Below, piece by piece: positions 49,797 to 61,562 of a DNA stretch of 64,000 bases. Source of the stretch: Pseudonocardia sp. (GTDB taxonomy: Bacteria; Actinomycetota; Actinomycetes; Mycobacteriales; Pseudonocardiaceae); contig NZ_JAODNI010000121.1 of the NCBI RefSeq assembly GCF_025465255.1, positions 62,001 to 126,000 of the forward strand, written 5' to 3'. Made by a program: the position numbers and the translations under genes. The stretch's first letter is position 1, and every line of letters starts with the position of its first letter. The notes below the pieces were generated by a model. That model saw nothing but the letters and a program-made list of their open reading frames with translations. It did not search any database and was not told where the DNA came from.

Positions 49797-51503
49797 ATGC
49801 CGGATGCCCCCGGGTCCCCCCTGAGCCGCAACACACCGCTGACCTCCGCCCGACCCGCCATCGTGACCATCGACGACGACCCCAGCGTCTCCCGGGCCGT
49901 CGCCCGTGACCTGCGGCGCCGCTACGGCGAGCGCCACCGCATCGTCCGCGCCGAGTCGGGTCCGCAGGCGCTGGAGGCGCTGCGCGAGATGACCCTGCGC
50001 GGGGACGACGTCGCCGTCCTGCTCGCGGACTACCGGATGCCCGGGATGAACGGGCTGGAGTTCCTCGAGCAGGCCATGGACCTCTACCCCGCCGCCCGCC
50101 GCGTGCTGCTCACCGCCTACGCGGACACGGACGCGGCGATCACCGCGATCAACGTCGTCGACCTGGACCACTACCTGCTCAAGCCCTGGGACCCACCCGA
50201 GGAGAAGCTCTACCCCGTCGTCGACGCGATGATCGACGCCTGGCGGGCCGCGGACCGGCGCGAGGTCTGCGAGACCCGGGTGGTCGGGCACCGCTGGTCC
50301 GCCCGCTCTCACGACGTCCGGGACTTCCTCGCCCGCAACCAGGTCCCCTACCGCTGGTATCCCGTCGACGAACCGGACGCCGCCCGCCTGCTGCAGGCCG
50401 CGGGCGTCGACGGCCAGACGCTGCCGGTGGTGATCACCCCGGCCGGCGAGGCGCTGGTCGCCCCGGAGGACGGCGAGCTGGCCGCGCGGGTCGGGCTGTC
50501 GACCGTGCCCGCGGAGGAGTTCTACGACCTCGTGGTGATCGGCGGCGGCCCGGCCGGGCTCGGCTCGGCCGTCTACGGCGCCTCCGAGGGCCTGCGCACG
50601 GTCATGGTCGAGCGGCTCGCGACGGGCGGGCAGGCCGGGCAGAGCTCTCGCATCGAGAACTACCTGGGCTTCCCGGACGGCGTCTCCGGCGCCCAGCTCA
50701 CGGACCGGGCCCGCCGCCAGGCCGTCCGCCTCGGCGCCGAGCTGCTGACTGCCCGGGACGTCGTCGGGCTGCAGGCCAACGGCTCCTCGCGCAGCGTCCA
50801 CTTCGCGGACGGCAGCGCCATCCACGCGCACGCGGTCGTGCTGGCCACCGGCGTTTCCTACCGCGAGCTGCAGGCGCCCGGCGTCCCGGAGCTGACCGGC
50901 CGCGGTGTGTTCTACGGCTCCACGCTCACCGAGGCGGCGGGCTGCGCCGGGCAGGACGTCTACATCGTCGGCGGCGCGAACTCCGCGGGGCAGGCCGCCG
51001 TCCACTTCGCCCGGCACGCGCGCTCCGTGACGATGCTGGTCCGCGGGCCGTCGCTGGTCTCGTCGATGTCGCACTACCTCATCGAGCAGATCGGCGACAT
51101 CCCCGAGATCACCGTGCGGACGTGCTGCGAGGTCGCGGGCGCCGAGGGCGGCGAGCACCTGGAGAAGCTGACGCTGCGGGACCGCACCACCGGCGAGACC
51201 GAGACCCTCGACGCGTCGTACCTGTTCGTCTTCATCGGCGGGACACCCCGCACGGACTGGCTGAGCGGCCAGGTGGTCCGGGACGCGGCCGGGTTCGTCG
51301 TCGCCGGGCCGGACCTGATCGTCGACGGGAAACCGCCCGCGGGATGGCCGCTGGACCGTGATCCGTTGCACCTGGAGACGAGCCTGCCGGGCGTCTTCGT
51401 CGCGGGTGACGCCCGCGCGGAGTCCGTCAAACGGGTCGCGTCCGCCGTCGGGGACGGGGCGATGGCCGTCTCGCTCGTGCACCGGTACCTGGAGAGGTCA
51501 TGA
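49797..51503 (+). CDS. Receiver domain fused to a thioredoxin-reductase-like flavoprotein
   Basis: A 568-residue protein in three parts. Residues about 20-145 form a CheY-like receiver with Asp78 (LLADYRMPGMNG), Thr106 (LLTAYADTD) and Lys129 (YLLKPWDPPEEKL). About 160-232 is a glutaredoxin-like fold (HRWSARSHDVRDFLARNQVP) without a CxxC. From about 243 comes a thioredoxin-reductase-like flavoprotein with FAD loop VIGGGPAGLGSAVYG, TGGQAGQSSRIENYLGFP and NADPH loop YIVGGANSAGQAAVHFA. The CATC-type redox motif is replaced by FYGSTLTEAAGCAG. Its stop overlaps the kinase ATG (ATGA). The domain order suggests a phosphorylation-switched oxidoreductase or a redox-switched receiver. Confidence 0.92.
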   Translation: MPDAPGSPLSRNTPLTSARPAIVTIDDDPSVSRAVARDLRRRYGERHRIVRAESGPQALEALREMTLRGDDVAVLLADYRMPGMNGLEFLEQAMDLYPAARRVLLTAYADTDAAITAINVVDLDHYLLKPWDPPEEKLYPVVDAMIDAWRAADRREVCETRVVGHRWSARSHDVRDFLARNQVPYRWYPVDEPDAARLLQAAGVDGQTLPVVITPAGEALVAPEDGELAARVGLSTVPAEEFYDLVVIGGGPAGLGSAVYGASEGLRTVMVERLATGGQAGQSSRIENYLGFPDGVSGAQLTDRARRQAVRLGAELLTARDVVGLQANGSSRSVHFADGSAIHAHAVVLATGVSYRELQAPGVPELTGRGVFYGSTLTEAAGCAGQDVYIVGGANSAGQAAVHFARHARSVTMLVRGPSLVSSMSHYLIEQIGDIPEITVRTCCEVAGAEGGEHLEKLTLRDRTTGETETLDASYLFVFIGGTPRTDWLSGQVVRDAAGFVVAGPDLIVDGKPPAGWPLDRDPLHLETSLPGVFVAGDARAESVKRVASAVGDGAMAVSLVHRYLERS

Positions 51504-52933
51504 CGACGGCCCCGTGCGATCCGGAGGAGCTGCGTTGCCTGTTCCTCTTCGAGAAGCTCAGCGACGCCCAGCTCAGGGAGCTCTGCGAGCAGGGCTACAT
51601 GGCGACGTTCGAGCCCGGCCGCGTCTACTCCGAGGGCGACCGGGCGACGTGCTTCTACGTGCTCGTCGAGGGCAGCGTCGTGCTGTCCCGGCGTTCCGGG
51701 GAGGACGACGTCGACGTGGAGCGGACGTCCCAGCCGGGCGTCTACGCCGGCGCGTGGCACGCCTATCTGGGCGACCGGATGCCGCAGACGTACAACAACT
51801 CGCTGCGGGTCACCGTGCCCTCCCGGTTCTACGTGCTCGACGCGGAGAAGCTCGCGGCGCTGATGGCCGAGTGGTTCCCGATGGCGCTGCACCTGCTCGA
51901 GGGGCTGTTCTTCGGCATCCAGAACACCCAGCAGGCGGTCAGCCAGCGGGAACGGCTGCTCGCCCTCGGGTCGCTGTCCGCCGGGCTCACCCACGAGCTG
52001 AACAACCCCGCCGCCGCCGCGGTGCGGGCCACCTCGACGCTGCGCGAGCGGGTCGCGGGGATGCGCAGCAAGCTCGGGATGATCGCAGCCGGGCCCTACG
52101 AGAAGGCCGATCTGCAGACGTTGATGCAGCTGCAGACGGACGCCGCGGACCGGGTCGCGAAGGCCCCCGAGCTGAGCCCGCTCGAGGCCGGGGACGCCGA
52201 GGACGTGCTCGGGGACTGGCTGGACGGGAAGGGCATCGCCGGCGGCTGGGACATCGCGCCCACGTTCGTCCAGGCCGGGCTGGACATCGACTGGATGGAG
52301 CGGGTCGCCGCCGCGGTGCCCCCGGAGATCCTCGAGGGCGCCGTCCGGTGGCTCAACTACACCGTCGAGACCGAGCTGCTGATGAACGAGATCGCGGAGT
52401 CGACCACGCGGATCTCCACCCTGGTCGGCGCGGCGAAGCAGTACTCCCAGATGGACCGGGCGCCCTACCAGACCGTCGACGTGCACGAGCTGCTCAAGTC
52501 CACGCTGATCATGCTCGCGCGCAAGATCGGCGACGGTGTGCAGGTCGTCAAGGAGTTCGACCGGACGCTGCCGAGGATCCCGGTCTACGCCGCGGAACTG
52601 AACCAGGTCTGGACCAACCTGATCGACAACGCCGTGCAGGCCATGGACGGGCACGGGACGCTGACCGTCCGCACCGCGCGGGAGGACGACCAGCTGCTCG
52701 TCGAGATCGGGGACACCGGGCCCGGCGTCCCTGCCGAGATCCGGAACCGGATCTTCGAGCCCTTCTTCACCACCAAGCCCGTCGGCGACGGCACCGGGCT
52801 CGGCCTGGACATCTCCTGGCGGATCGTCGTGAACCGCCACCACGGGGACCTGCGGGTCGAGTCCGAACCCGGGGACACCCGGTTCCAGGTCCGGCTGCCG
52901 CTGGTGCCGAGCACGAGCGAGGAGACGGGATGA
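51500..52933 (+). CDS. cNMP-binding sensor histidine kinase
   Basis: This 477-residue protein has an N-terminal cyclic-nucleotide-binding-like domain at about 12-120 (FEKLSDAQLRELCEQGYMAT, EPGRVYSEGDRATCFYVLVE, SVVLSRRSG). The phosphoacceptor box is LSAGLTHELNNPAAAA with His165; it then has NLIDNAVQAM (N), IGDTGPGVP (G1), FEPFFTTKPVGDG (F) and GTGLGLDISW (G2). No membrane segment, so it is cytosolic. The ATG overlaps the receiver-flavoprotein stop (ATGA), and the stop overlaps the zinc-finger ATG. It is the natural candidate to phosphorylate Asp78 of the preceding protein. Ligand (cAMP, cGMP, other) is not decided. Confidence 0.93.
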   Translation: MTTAPCDPEELRCLFLFEKLSDAQLRELCEQGYMATFEPGRVYSEGDRATCFYVLVEGSVVLSRRSGEDDVDVERTSQPGVYAGAWHAYLGDRMPQTYNNSLRVTVPSRFYVLDAEKLAALMAEWFPMALHLLEGLFFGIQNTQQAVSQRERLLALGSLSAGLTHELNNPAAAAVRATSTLRERVAGMRSKLGMIAAGPYEKADLQTLMQLQTDAADRVAKAPELSPLEAGDAEDVLGDWLDGKGIAGGWDIAPTFVQAGLDIDWMERVAAAVPPEILEGAVRWLNYTVETELLMNEIAESTTRISTLVGAAKQYSQMDRAPYQTVDVHELLKSTLIMLARKIGDGVQVVKEFDRTLPRIPVYAAELNQVWTNLIDNAVQAMDGHGTLTVRTAREDDQLLVEIGDTGPGVPAEIRNRIFEPFFTTKPVGDGTGLGLDISWRIVVNRHHGDLRVESEPGDTRFQVRLPLVPSTSEETG

Positions 52934-53271
52934 GCGCCCCCGTCGACACCTCCGTCCCACCGTCCGGGAGCGGCTGCGTGGAGTGCGAGGCGGCCCGGGG
53001 CTGGTGGGTCCACCTGCGCCGCTGCGCCGCCTGCGGACACGTCGGCTGCTGCGACACCTCCCCCGCGCAGCACGCGACCGCGCACTTCCGGAGCACCGGG
53101 CACCCGGTCGTGCAGAGCTTCGAACCCGCCGAGGACTGGTTCTGGGACTACGAGCGCCAGGTCGGCCTCGACGGGCCGGAGCTCGCCCCACCCACGCACC
53201 GGCCCGTCGAGCAGACGGTCCCCGGCCCGGCGGACCGGGTCCCGCAGGACTGGCGCGAGCACATCCACTGA
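52930..53271 (+). CDS. UBP-type zinc-finger protein
   Basis: A 113-residue protein with a ubiquitin-hydrolase-like zinc finger. CVECEAARGWW, then CAACGHVGCCDTSPAQHATA and HFRSTGHPVVQSF reproduce the C-x2-C...C-x2-C...H...H ligands of ZnF-UBP domains, ending DWFWDYERQVGLD. In eukaryotes the finger binds a free C-terminal Gly-Gly. Bacterial versions are known mainly from sequence, often next to redox or signalling genes. ATG 52930 overlaps the kinase stop (ATGA), so its expression is tied to the sensor system. No catalytic domain accompanies it. Confidence 0.9.
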   Translation: MSAPVDTSVPPSGSGCVECEAARGWWVHLRRCAACGHVGCCDTSPAQHATAHFRSTGHPVVQSFEPAEDWFWDYERQVGLDGPELAPPTHRPVEQTVPGPADRVPQDWREHIH

Positions 53272-53293
53272 GCCCGTGCGGGAGGATCCCCAC

Positions 53294-53785
53294 GTGATCA
53301 CGAGTGCGGGGATCCTGCTCCACCGCGAGCGGGACGGACGGGTCGAGGTGCTGCTCGGCCACATGGGCGGGCCGTTCTGGGCGCGCAAGGACGCTGCGGG
53401 CTGGTCCATGCCCAAGGGCGAGCACGACGACGCCGAGGACCCGCGGGACGCCGCGCGTCGCGAGTTCGGCGAGGAGCTCGGTGTCCCCGCCCCGGCGGGT
53501 GAGCTGCGCGAGCTCGGCACGATCGTCCAGTCCGGGCGGCGCAAGAGCGTGACGGCGTTCGCGCTCGCCGGTGACCTGGCCGACGAGCTCGTCGCGGCCG
53601 TCGCCGGACGCCCGGACGACGGTTCCTGGGTGGAGGTGGAGTGGCCCCGGGGCTCGGGGCGGCGGCTGCGCTTCCCGGAGATCGACCGCGTCGCCTGGTT
53701 CGACGTGGACACCGCCCGGGAGAAGCTGGTCAGGGGGCAGGTCGGGTTCCTGGACCGGTTGCTGGCCCTGCGGAAGACCTCCTGA
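53294..53785 (+). CDS. NUDIX hydrolase
   Basis: A 163-residue NUDIX protein: ITSAGILLHRERDGRVEVLL, then KGEHDDAEDPRDAARREFGE and ELGV as the G-x5-E-x7-REUxEExGU box. It hydrolyses a nucleoside-diphosphate linked compound; the substrate is not evident. GTG 53294 is preferred because GGGAGG lies 8 nt upstream and the conserved fold begins there; an in-frame GTG at 53276 would add six residues and destroy that site. It starts 22 bp after the UBP zinc-finger stop and may be co-transcribed. Confidence 0.9.
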   Translation: MITSAGILLHRERDGRVEVLLGHMGGPFWARKDAAGWSMPKGEHDDAEDPRDAARREFGEELGVPAPAGELRELGTIVQSGRRKSVTAFALAGDLADELVAAVAGRPDDGSWVEVEWPRGSGRRLRFPEIDRVAWFDVDTAREKLVRGQVGFLDRLLALRKTS

Positions 53786-54040
53786 AAGGGACGTTTTCTG
53801 AATCGATCGTGAGTACCCTCACCTGCGGATTACTGGCGCGCGAGGAGGCGTTGGGGCACGGTAGGTATCGACGCACGCGGTCGTGCGTCCTGATTCCGAC
53901 CGCATCCGTCCCGTTCGACCACGACCCGACAGGTCGAGCGCCGTCTCGGCAGACCCCCCGCAGCTGGCAACAGTGGCCGCTGCGGTCGCCATCCGGTGGT
54001 CCCCACACCGATGGCCCGGGCTCCGCCGGAGGAAATCCCC

Positions 54041-55672
54041 ATGCCCGTCGCTTCCGTCGGTACGCGCGTTCGTGCGTCCGCCCGGCTCCGTTCCACCCCT
54101 TCGACCCCACCCTCCTTCCGGAGGCTCCGGATCGCCGTCACCGCGCTGTTCGCGTTCGACGGCGCCGTGTTCGGCAGCTGGGCCGCCCGGATCCCGGACG
54201 TCACCGTCCAGGTCGGCGCGACCCACGCCACCCTCGGGTTCGCCCTGCTCTGCGTGTCCCTCGGCGCGCTGGCGAGCATGCAGCTAACCGGCGTGCTCGC
54301 CGCTCGGTTCGGCTCCGGCCTCGTCGCCGGCGTGGGGGTGGCGGCGACCTGTCTGGTCGTCCCCCTGCCCGGGCTGGCGACGTCCGTCCCGCAGCTCTGC
54401 GGCGCGCTGCTGCTGTTCGGCGCGCTGACCGGTCTGGTCAACGTCGCGATCAACAGTGCCGGCGTGGCCGTCGAGGCCATGCGGCCGGAGAAGCCGCTGC
54501 TCACGTCCCTGCACGCCGCCTTCAGCTTCGGTGGCCTCGCCGGGGCCGCGGTGGGTGGGCTCGCGTCGTCGCTGGGCCCGGTCGAACCGCATCTCCTCGC
54601 CGTCTCGGTGGTCGGGCTGGCCGTCACCGCGCTCGCCGGCCCCGTGCTGGTCACGGTCGGCCGCACCACGGCCGCTGCCGCCCCGTCCGTCGAGTCGGAG
54701 GAGCGGGACCCGAAGGACGGGCGCCGGCTCGTCGTCCTGCTCGGGCTGATCGCCGGCTGCACCGCGTTCGGCGAGGGCGCCTTGACCGACTGGGGCACCC
54801 TGCACCTGCGGGAGACCCTGCACGCCGCACCCGGGCTCGCCGCCGTCGGCTACTCCGGGTTCTCCCTCGCGATGGCGTGCGGCCGGCTCTCCGGCGGCTG
54901 GCTGCTGGGCCGTCTCGGCGAGACCCGGCTGCTCGCGGGCGGGGCCGTCCTGGCCGCCGCCGGCATGACCGGCGCCCTGCTGACGACCTCACCAATGGTG
55001 GCACTCGCGGGATTCGTGCTGGTCGGGCTGGGCCTGGCCAACCTGTTCCCGATCGCGATCGCCCGCGCGGGGGCGCGCTCCGGTTCCCGGGGCGTCGCGC
55101 TCGCGTCGACCGTCGGCTACAGCGGCCTGCTCGGCGGCCCGCCCGCGATCGGCTTCCTCGCCGAGCACGCCGGCCTGCCGGTGGCCCTGGCGAGCGTGCC
55201 GCTGCTGGCACTCGCGGCGGCCGGGCTCGCGCTGGTCGTGGCGGCCGAGCGGCCCAGGCTCCGCCTGCCCGCCCGCGTCGTCCTGCCGGCCGGCATCCGG
55301 CCCTCGCGACTCGCCGGTCCGGTCCGGGCGCCGTTCGCCCGACTGGCGACCGCTGCCGCGCGGGACGTCGAGAGCGCTCCGGGCTCGGGTGTGCTGGCGA
55401 CGGCGGCACGCGCCGCCCGGAGCGGCCGCGCCGGTGTGGGATCGGCCGTCCGGGAGCTGCCGCGGACCGCACCCCTGCGGGTCGTGCGCACCGCCCACGC
55501 CCGGTTCGCCGCGACCGCCCGCCCCGCGATCCTGCGCGGCGCGGCGGCGGTCGAGCGCGCCGTGGCGAGCGAGCTCCCGGCGCTGACGAAAGCCGCCGAC
55601 GGCGGGACGGAGACCAAGGCCCCGGGCGCGCACATCCGCGCCTACCCGGGCCTGGAGCGCCTCGCCGCCTGA
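54041..55672 (+). CDS. MFS transporter with a long C-terminal extension
   Basis: A 543-residue transporter. Residues about 1-30 are basic; 12 hydrophobic segments run from about 40 to 405 (FAFDGAVFGSWAARIPDVTV; GLANLFPIAIARAGARSGSR), resembling the sugar/unknown YbjJ-like MFS. After TM12 there are about 140 further residues rich in Ala, Arg and Pro, with amphipathic character and no recognised fold. ATG 54041 has GGAGGA 7 nt upstream. It converges on the his cluster. MFS genes adjoin hisB/hisH in several actinobacteria; a role in amino-acid or sugar export is possible but unproven. Confidence 0.85.
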   Translation: MPVASVGTRVRASARLRSTPSTPPSFRRLRIAVTALFAFDGAVFGSWAARIPDVTVQVGATHATLGFALLCVSLGALASMQLTGVLAARFGSGLVAGVGVAATCLVVPLPGLATSVPQLCGALLLFGALTGLVNVAINSAGVAVEAMRPEKPLLTSLHAAFSFGGLAGAAVGGLASSLGPVEPHLLAVSVVGLAVTALAGPVLVTVGRTTAAAAPSVESEERDPKDGRRLVVLLGLIAGCTAFGEGALTDWGTLHLRETLHAAPGLAAVGYSGFSLAMACGRLSGGWLLGRLGETRLLAGGAVLAAAGMTGALLTTSPMVALAGFVLVGLGLANLFPIAIARAGARSGSRGVALASTVGYSGLLGGPPAIGFLAEHAGLPVALASVPLLALAAAGLALVVAAERPRLRLPARVVLPAGIRPSRLAGPVRAPFARLATAAARDVESAPGSGVLATAARAARSGRAGVGSAVRELPRTAPLRVVRTAHARFAATARPAILRGAAAVERAVASELPALTKAADGGTETKAPGAHIRAYPGLERLAA

Positions 55673-55689
55673 CCGCGGATCGTCGTGTC

Positions 55690-55727
55690 ACAGGACGCCG
55701 GGCAGGCCTTCGGGCCTGCCCGGCATC
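55690..55727. terminator. Bidirectional terminator with UUCG tetraloop
   Basis: Arms GCCGGGCAGGCC and GGCCTGCCCGGC (12 bp, extended by 4 bp after one mismatch) close a TTCG loop, the most stable RNA tetraloop. It sits 17 bp after the MFS stop and before the end of the converging basic membrane-protein gene. Confidence 0.8.
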
Positions 55728-55743
55728 CTGGTCTTGCGGGTCC

Positions 55744-56055
55744 TCAGGCGGCGGGCTCGCCCGGTGCCGCACCGGCCGCGCCGTCCTCGCGGGCGGCCGC
55801 GGCCCGGCCCCGCGCCGCGGCGTAGCCGAGCCCGACGACCAGCCCGACGACGATCAGCAGCACCCATCCCCACCAGGGCAGACCGCCCAGCGCGGTAGCG
55901 ATCACCCCTGCGAGGGCGGCGCCGACGACGGTGCCGAGGGTGCTGGACGTCGAGGTCCGGCGGCGACTCGTCGTGGTGCGGCGCCGCGTGCTGCTCCGCT
56001 TGCGGGTGGTGGTCCTCCTCCGCGCGGCGGCCTTCCTACGCGGCGTGGTGGCCAT
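55744..56055 (-). CDS. Basic, Arg/Lys/Thr/Ser-rich N-terminus fused to two TM helices
   Basis: A 103-residue protein. Residues 1-42 are a run of Arg, Lys, Thr, Ser and Ala with histone-tail-like character (PRRKAAARRRTTTRKRSSTR), net positive by about 18. Two adjacent membrane helices follow (about 44-62 and 66-84, with GGLPWWGWVL in the turn), then an acidic Ala/Gly tail. Its ATG shares one base with the hisH stop (TGATG), so it is translated as the last gene of that unit. It may anchor nucleic acid or an acidic partner at the membrane; no family function is known to me. Confidence 0.75.
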   Translation of the reverse strand: MATTPRRKAAARRRTTTRKRSSTRRRTTTSRRRTSTSSTLGTVVGAALAGVIATALGGLPWWGWVLLIVVGLVVGLGYAAARGRAAAAREDGAAGAAPGEPAA

Positions 56056-56690
56056 CAGCCGACCACGTCGCGCAGCCAGTTCTGCAGCACCGTCGCGCCG
56101 GCGTCGCCGGACTTCTCCGGGTGGAACTGGGTGGCGGAAAGCGGCCCGTTCTCGACGGCGGCGACGAAGTCCTCGCCGTGGTGCGCCCACGTGACCATGG
56201 GCGGGCGGATGGCGTGCGACTCCTCCAGCTCCCAGCGCCGGACGCCGAAGGAGTGGACGAAGTAGAAGCGCGTGTCCGCGTCGAGGCCGTTGAAGAGCGT
56301 GGAGCCGGGGGCGGCCTTCACGGTGTTCCAGCCCATGTGCGGCAGGACGTCCGCCTTCAGCCGCTCGACCGTGCCGGGCCACTCCCCGCAGCCGTCCGCC
56401 TCGTCGCCGAACTCGACGCCGCGGTCGAACAGGATCTGCATCCCGACGCAGATGCCGAGCACCGGGCGTCCCCCAGCGAGCCTGCGGCCGATGATCTGCG
56501 GCCCGCGGACGGCGTTCAGGCCCTGCATGCAGTGCGCGAACGCACCGACGCCGGGGACGACCAGGCCGTCCGCCTCACATGCGGCATCGAAGTCGGTGGT
56601 GACGGTGACGTCCCCACCCACCCGGCGGAGCGCACGCTCCGCGGAGCGCAGGTTCCCCGATCCGTAGTCCAGCACGACGATCTTCGACAC
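56055..56690 (-). CDS. hisH: Imidazole glycerol phosphate synthase subunit HisH
   Basis: A 211-residue glutamine amidotransferase. [14 protein letters not shown] opens the protein; nucleophile Cys is in [18 protein letters not shown] and YFVHSFG are HisH-specific; the His/Glu pair is in [12 protein letters not shown]. It supplies ammonia to HisF. GTG 56690 lies 7 nt after TAGGCT (TANNNT), so it is probably leaderless and has its own promoter inside the 86-bp gap to hisB, which also holds a hairpin. hisA and hisF do not follow; a basic membrane protein does. Confidence 0.93.
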   Translation of the reverse strand: MSKIVVLDYGSGNLRSAERALRRVGGDVTVTTDFDAACEADGLVVPGVGAFAHCMQGLNAVRGPQIIGRRLAGGRPVLGICVGMQILFDRGVEFGDEADGCGEWPGTVERLKADVLPHMGWNTVKAAPGSTLFNGLDADTRFYFVHSFGVRRWELEESHAIRPPMVTWAHHGEDFVAAVENGPLSATQFHPEKSGDAGATVLQNWLRDVVG

Positions 56691-56735
56691 GCCTGCCAGC
56701 CTACCGGCCCGTTCACGCATGGGTCCGCGATCCGA

Positions 56736-56757
56736 CGCACAGGCCGCAACCTGTGCG
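56736..56757. terminator. Small hairpin between hisB and hisH
   Basis: Arms CGCACAGG and CCTGTGCG close the loop CCGCAA. It sits after the hisB stop (minus strand) and before the hisH promoter, and could terminate the hisD-hisC-hisB transcript. Confidence 0.55.
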
Positions 56758-56776
56758 CGAACCCACGAACATGGGA

Positions 56777-59865
<3,089 letters not shown>

Positions 59866-59901
59866 TCAGGCGAGGATTTCCGCGCACGAGCGGCGCAGCC
59901 G

Positions 59902-59916
59902 CATAATCCTGGCGTG
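59902..59916 (+). promoter_or_regulatory. Leaderless promoter of the winged-helix gene
   Basis: CATAAT at 59902-59907 is the best -10 box in the area and stands 6 nt before GTG 59914, so transcription would start on the G of the start codon. No ribosome-binding site precedes the gene. A -35 box is not obvious. Confidence 0.6.
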
Positions 59917-61071
59917 CCCCTCCCCGAGATCGGTCCCGAGCAGCGACGGGCCCGGCTCGCGACCCGGCACCGGCTGGCGGCTTCGCACCGCACGGACGAC
60001 GTCGGCGCGATCGTCGACGACCTCGTGGCCCTGCACGCCACGGACCCCGTCACCGTCTACCTCTCCGCCGCCACGCGGATGCGCACCCCGGCACTCGCGC
60101 CGATCGAGACCGCGCTCTACGAGGACCGCACGCTGCTCCGCCACCACGCGATGCGCCGCACGTTGTGGGTGTTCGGCCACGGGAACGCCCGGCTCGCGCA
60201 CCACGGCGCGACGGTCGACGTGGCCGCCGTCCAGCTCCGCAACCTGCTGAAGCAGCTCGACGCCGCCGGGGTCCCCGACCCCGCGGCGTGGCTGGCCCAG
60301 GCGCGGGCCACCGTCCACGACCTGCTCGCGGCCGAGGGCCCGATGCCCGCCCGCGACGTCGGCACGCGGCTCCCCGAACTCGCCATCCCCGTCCCGATCG
60401 GCGACGCGACCGTCGCCGCCCACTCCCGCGTCCTGCTGATCATGGGTTTCGACGGCCAGGTCCTGCGCGCCCGCCCGACCGGCACCTGGATCAACGGGCA
60501 GTACCGCTGGGCGGCCGCGAACGCGTGGCTGCCGGGCGGGATCGGCGCGGCCTTGGAGAAGCAGGTCGCCGCCGCCGGGCTGGCCGCGGCCTACCTCCGC
60601 GCCTTCGGCCCGGCGAGCCGTGAGGACCTGAAATGGTGGGCCGGCTGGACGGTGGCGACGACGAAGCGTGCGCTGGCGGACGTCGGCGCGGTGGAGACGA
60701 CCGCCGGCTACGTGCTCCCGGACGATCTCGCCCCCGTCCCGGACCCCGGCCCGTCCGTCGCGCTGCTGCCCGGGCTGGATCCGACGACCATGGGCTGGAA
60801 GTCCCGGGACTGGTACCTGGCCCCCGAACTGGTCCCGCAGCTGTTCGACCGCAACGGCAACGGCGGCCCGTCGATCTGGGCGGACGGCCGCATCGTCGGC
60901 GGGTGGGTCCAGCGCAAGGACGGGACGATCGCGACGGAACTCCTGGTCGACGCGGGCACGGAGGCACGGGACGCCGTGGACGAAGCCGCACACGTGCTCG
61001 AGAAGCTGCTCGGCGACGTGCGGTTCACGGTCCGCTATCCCGCCCCGATGCAGGCCCGACTGCTCGCCTAG
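59914..61071 (+). CDS. Winged-helix DNA-binding domain protein (HTH_42/YcaQ-like)
   Basis: A 385-residue protein of the DUF1006/HTH_42 family. Features: [77 protein letters not shown] and [20 protein letters not shown], then [16 protein letters not shown]. Actinobacterial members are common and uncharacterised; the E. coli relative YcaQ unhooks DNA interstrand crosslinks, and Streptomyces AZL-type relatives protect against crosslinking natural products. A glycosylase-like role is therefore plausible here. It starts as a leaderless GTG and is followed 9 bp later by an unknown gene. Confidence 0.85.
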   Translation: MPLPEIGPEQRRARLATRHRLAASHRTDDVGAIVDDLVALHATDPVTVYLSAATRMRTPALAPIETALYEDRTLLRHHAMRRTLWVFGHGNARLAHHGATVDVAAVQLRNLLKQLDAAGVPDPAAWLAQARATVHDLLAAEGPMPARDVGTRLPELAIPVPIGDATVAAHSRVLLIMGFDGQVLRARPTGTWINGQYRWAAANAWLPGGIGAALEKQVAAAGLAAAYLRAFGPASREDLKWWAGWTVATTKRALADVGAVETTAGYVLPDDLAPVPDPGPSVALLPGLDPTTMGWKSRDWYLAPELVPQLFDRNGNGGPSIWADGRIVGGWVQRKDGTIATELLVDAGTEARDAVDEAAHVLEKLLGDVRFTVRYPAPMQARLLA

Positions 61072-61080
61072 GTTCACCCC

Positions 61081-61494
61081 GTGACCGACTGGTTCCTGGC
61101 GGGTGAGTACGAGGCCGACGCCGTCGCGTCGATCGCGAGCGGCGAGCGTTCCTTCGACGAATGGCCGCACCTGTCGGTCCCGCTACACCGGGCGGAGCTC
61201 GCGGTGCTGCACGCCGCGCTCACCGAACCCGCGCCCACGGACGGACCCCTGCCGCCCGGCCTGCTCGCCGTCGAGGTCGACGAGGGCATGATCGTGACGC
61301 GGGTTCCGGCGCCCGTCGTCGAGGCCCTCGCCGAGATGACACCCCGCACCGCGCCGCGGGTGATCGCCGCGTGGTCCGCAGGGATCGACCATCGCGAGCC
61401 GGACGCTCTCGGCGAGATCCTCACCGAGCTCGCCGCCTTCGCCAGGGCCGCCGCGGAGACCGGAAGGCCGGTCCTGGAGCTCTCGCCCTACTGA
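61081..61494 (+). CDS. Hypothetical protein
   Basis: A 137-residue soluble protein, WFLAGEYEADAVASIASGER at the start and LAAFARAAAETGRPVLELSP at the end, acidic and without membrane segments or Cys pairs. I do not recognise it. GTG 61081 is preceded by TAGGTT 6 nt upstream; that -10 box overlaps the TAG stop of the previous gene, so this gene can be transcribed as its own leaderless message as well as by read-through. It is 9 bp from the winged-helix gene. Confidence 0.7.
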   Translation: MTDWFLAGEYEADAVASIASGERSFDEWPHLSVPLHRAELAVLHAALTEPAPTDGPLPPGLLAVEVDEGMIVTRVPAPVVEALAEMTPRTAPRVIAAWSAGIDHREPDALGEILTELAAFARAAAETGRPVLELSPY

Positions 61495-61562
61495 CCGGAG
61501 CACACGAATCGGCAGCGGTACGGCCGATCTTCGTCGACGCCCGCCCCGGAAGCCCCGAACCG

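Noticed and set aside
53786..54040. Small gene between the NUDIX and MFS genes
   Set aside because: Frames here are short, lack conserved residues and have no ribosome site; only the MFS leader with GGAGGA is convincing.
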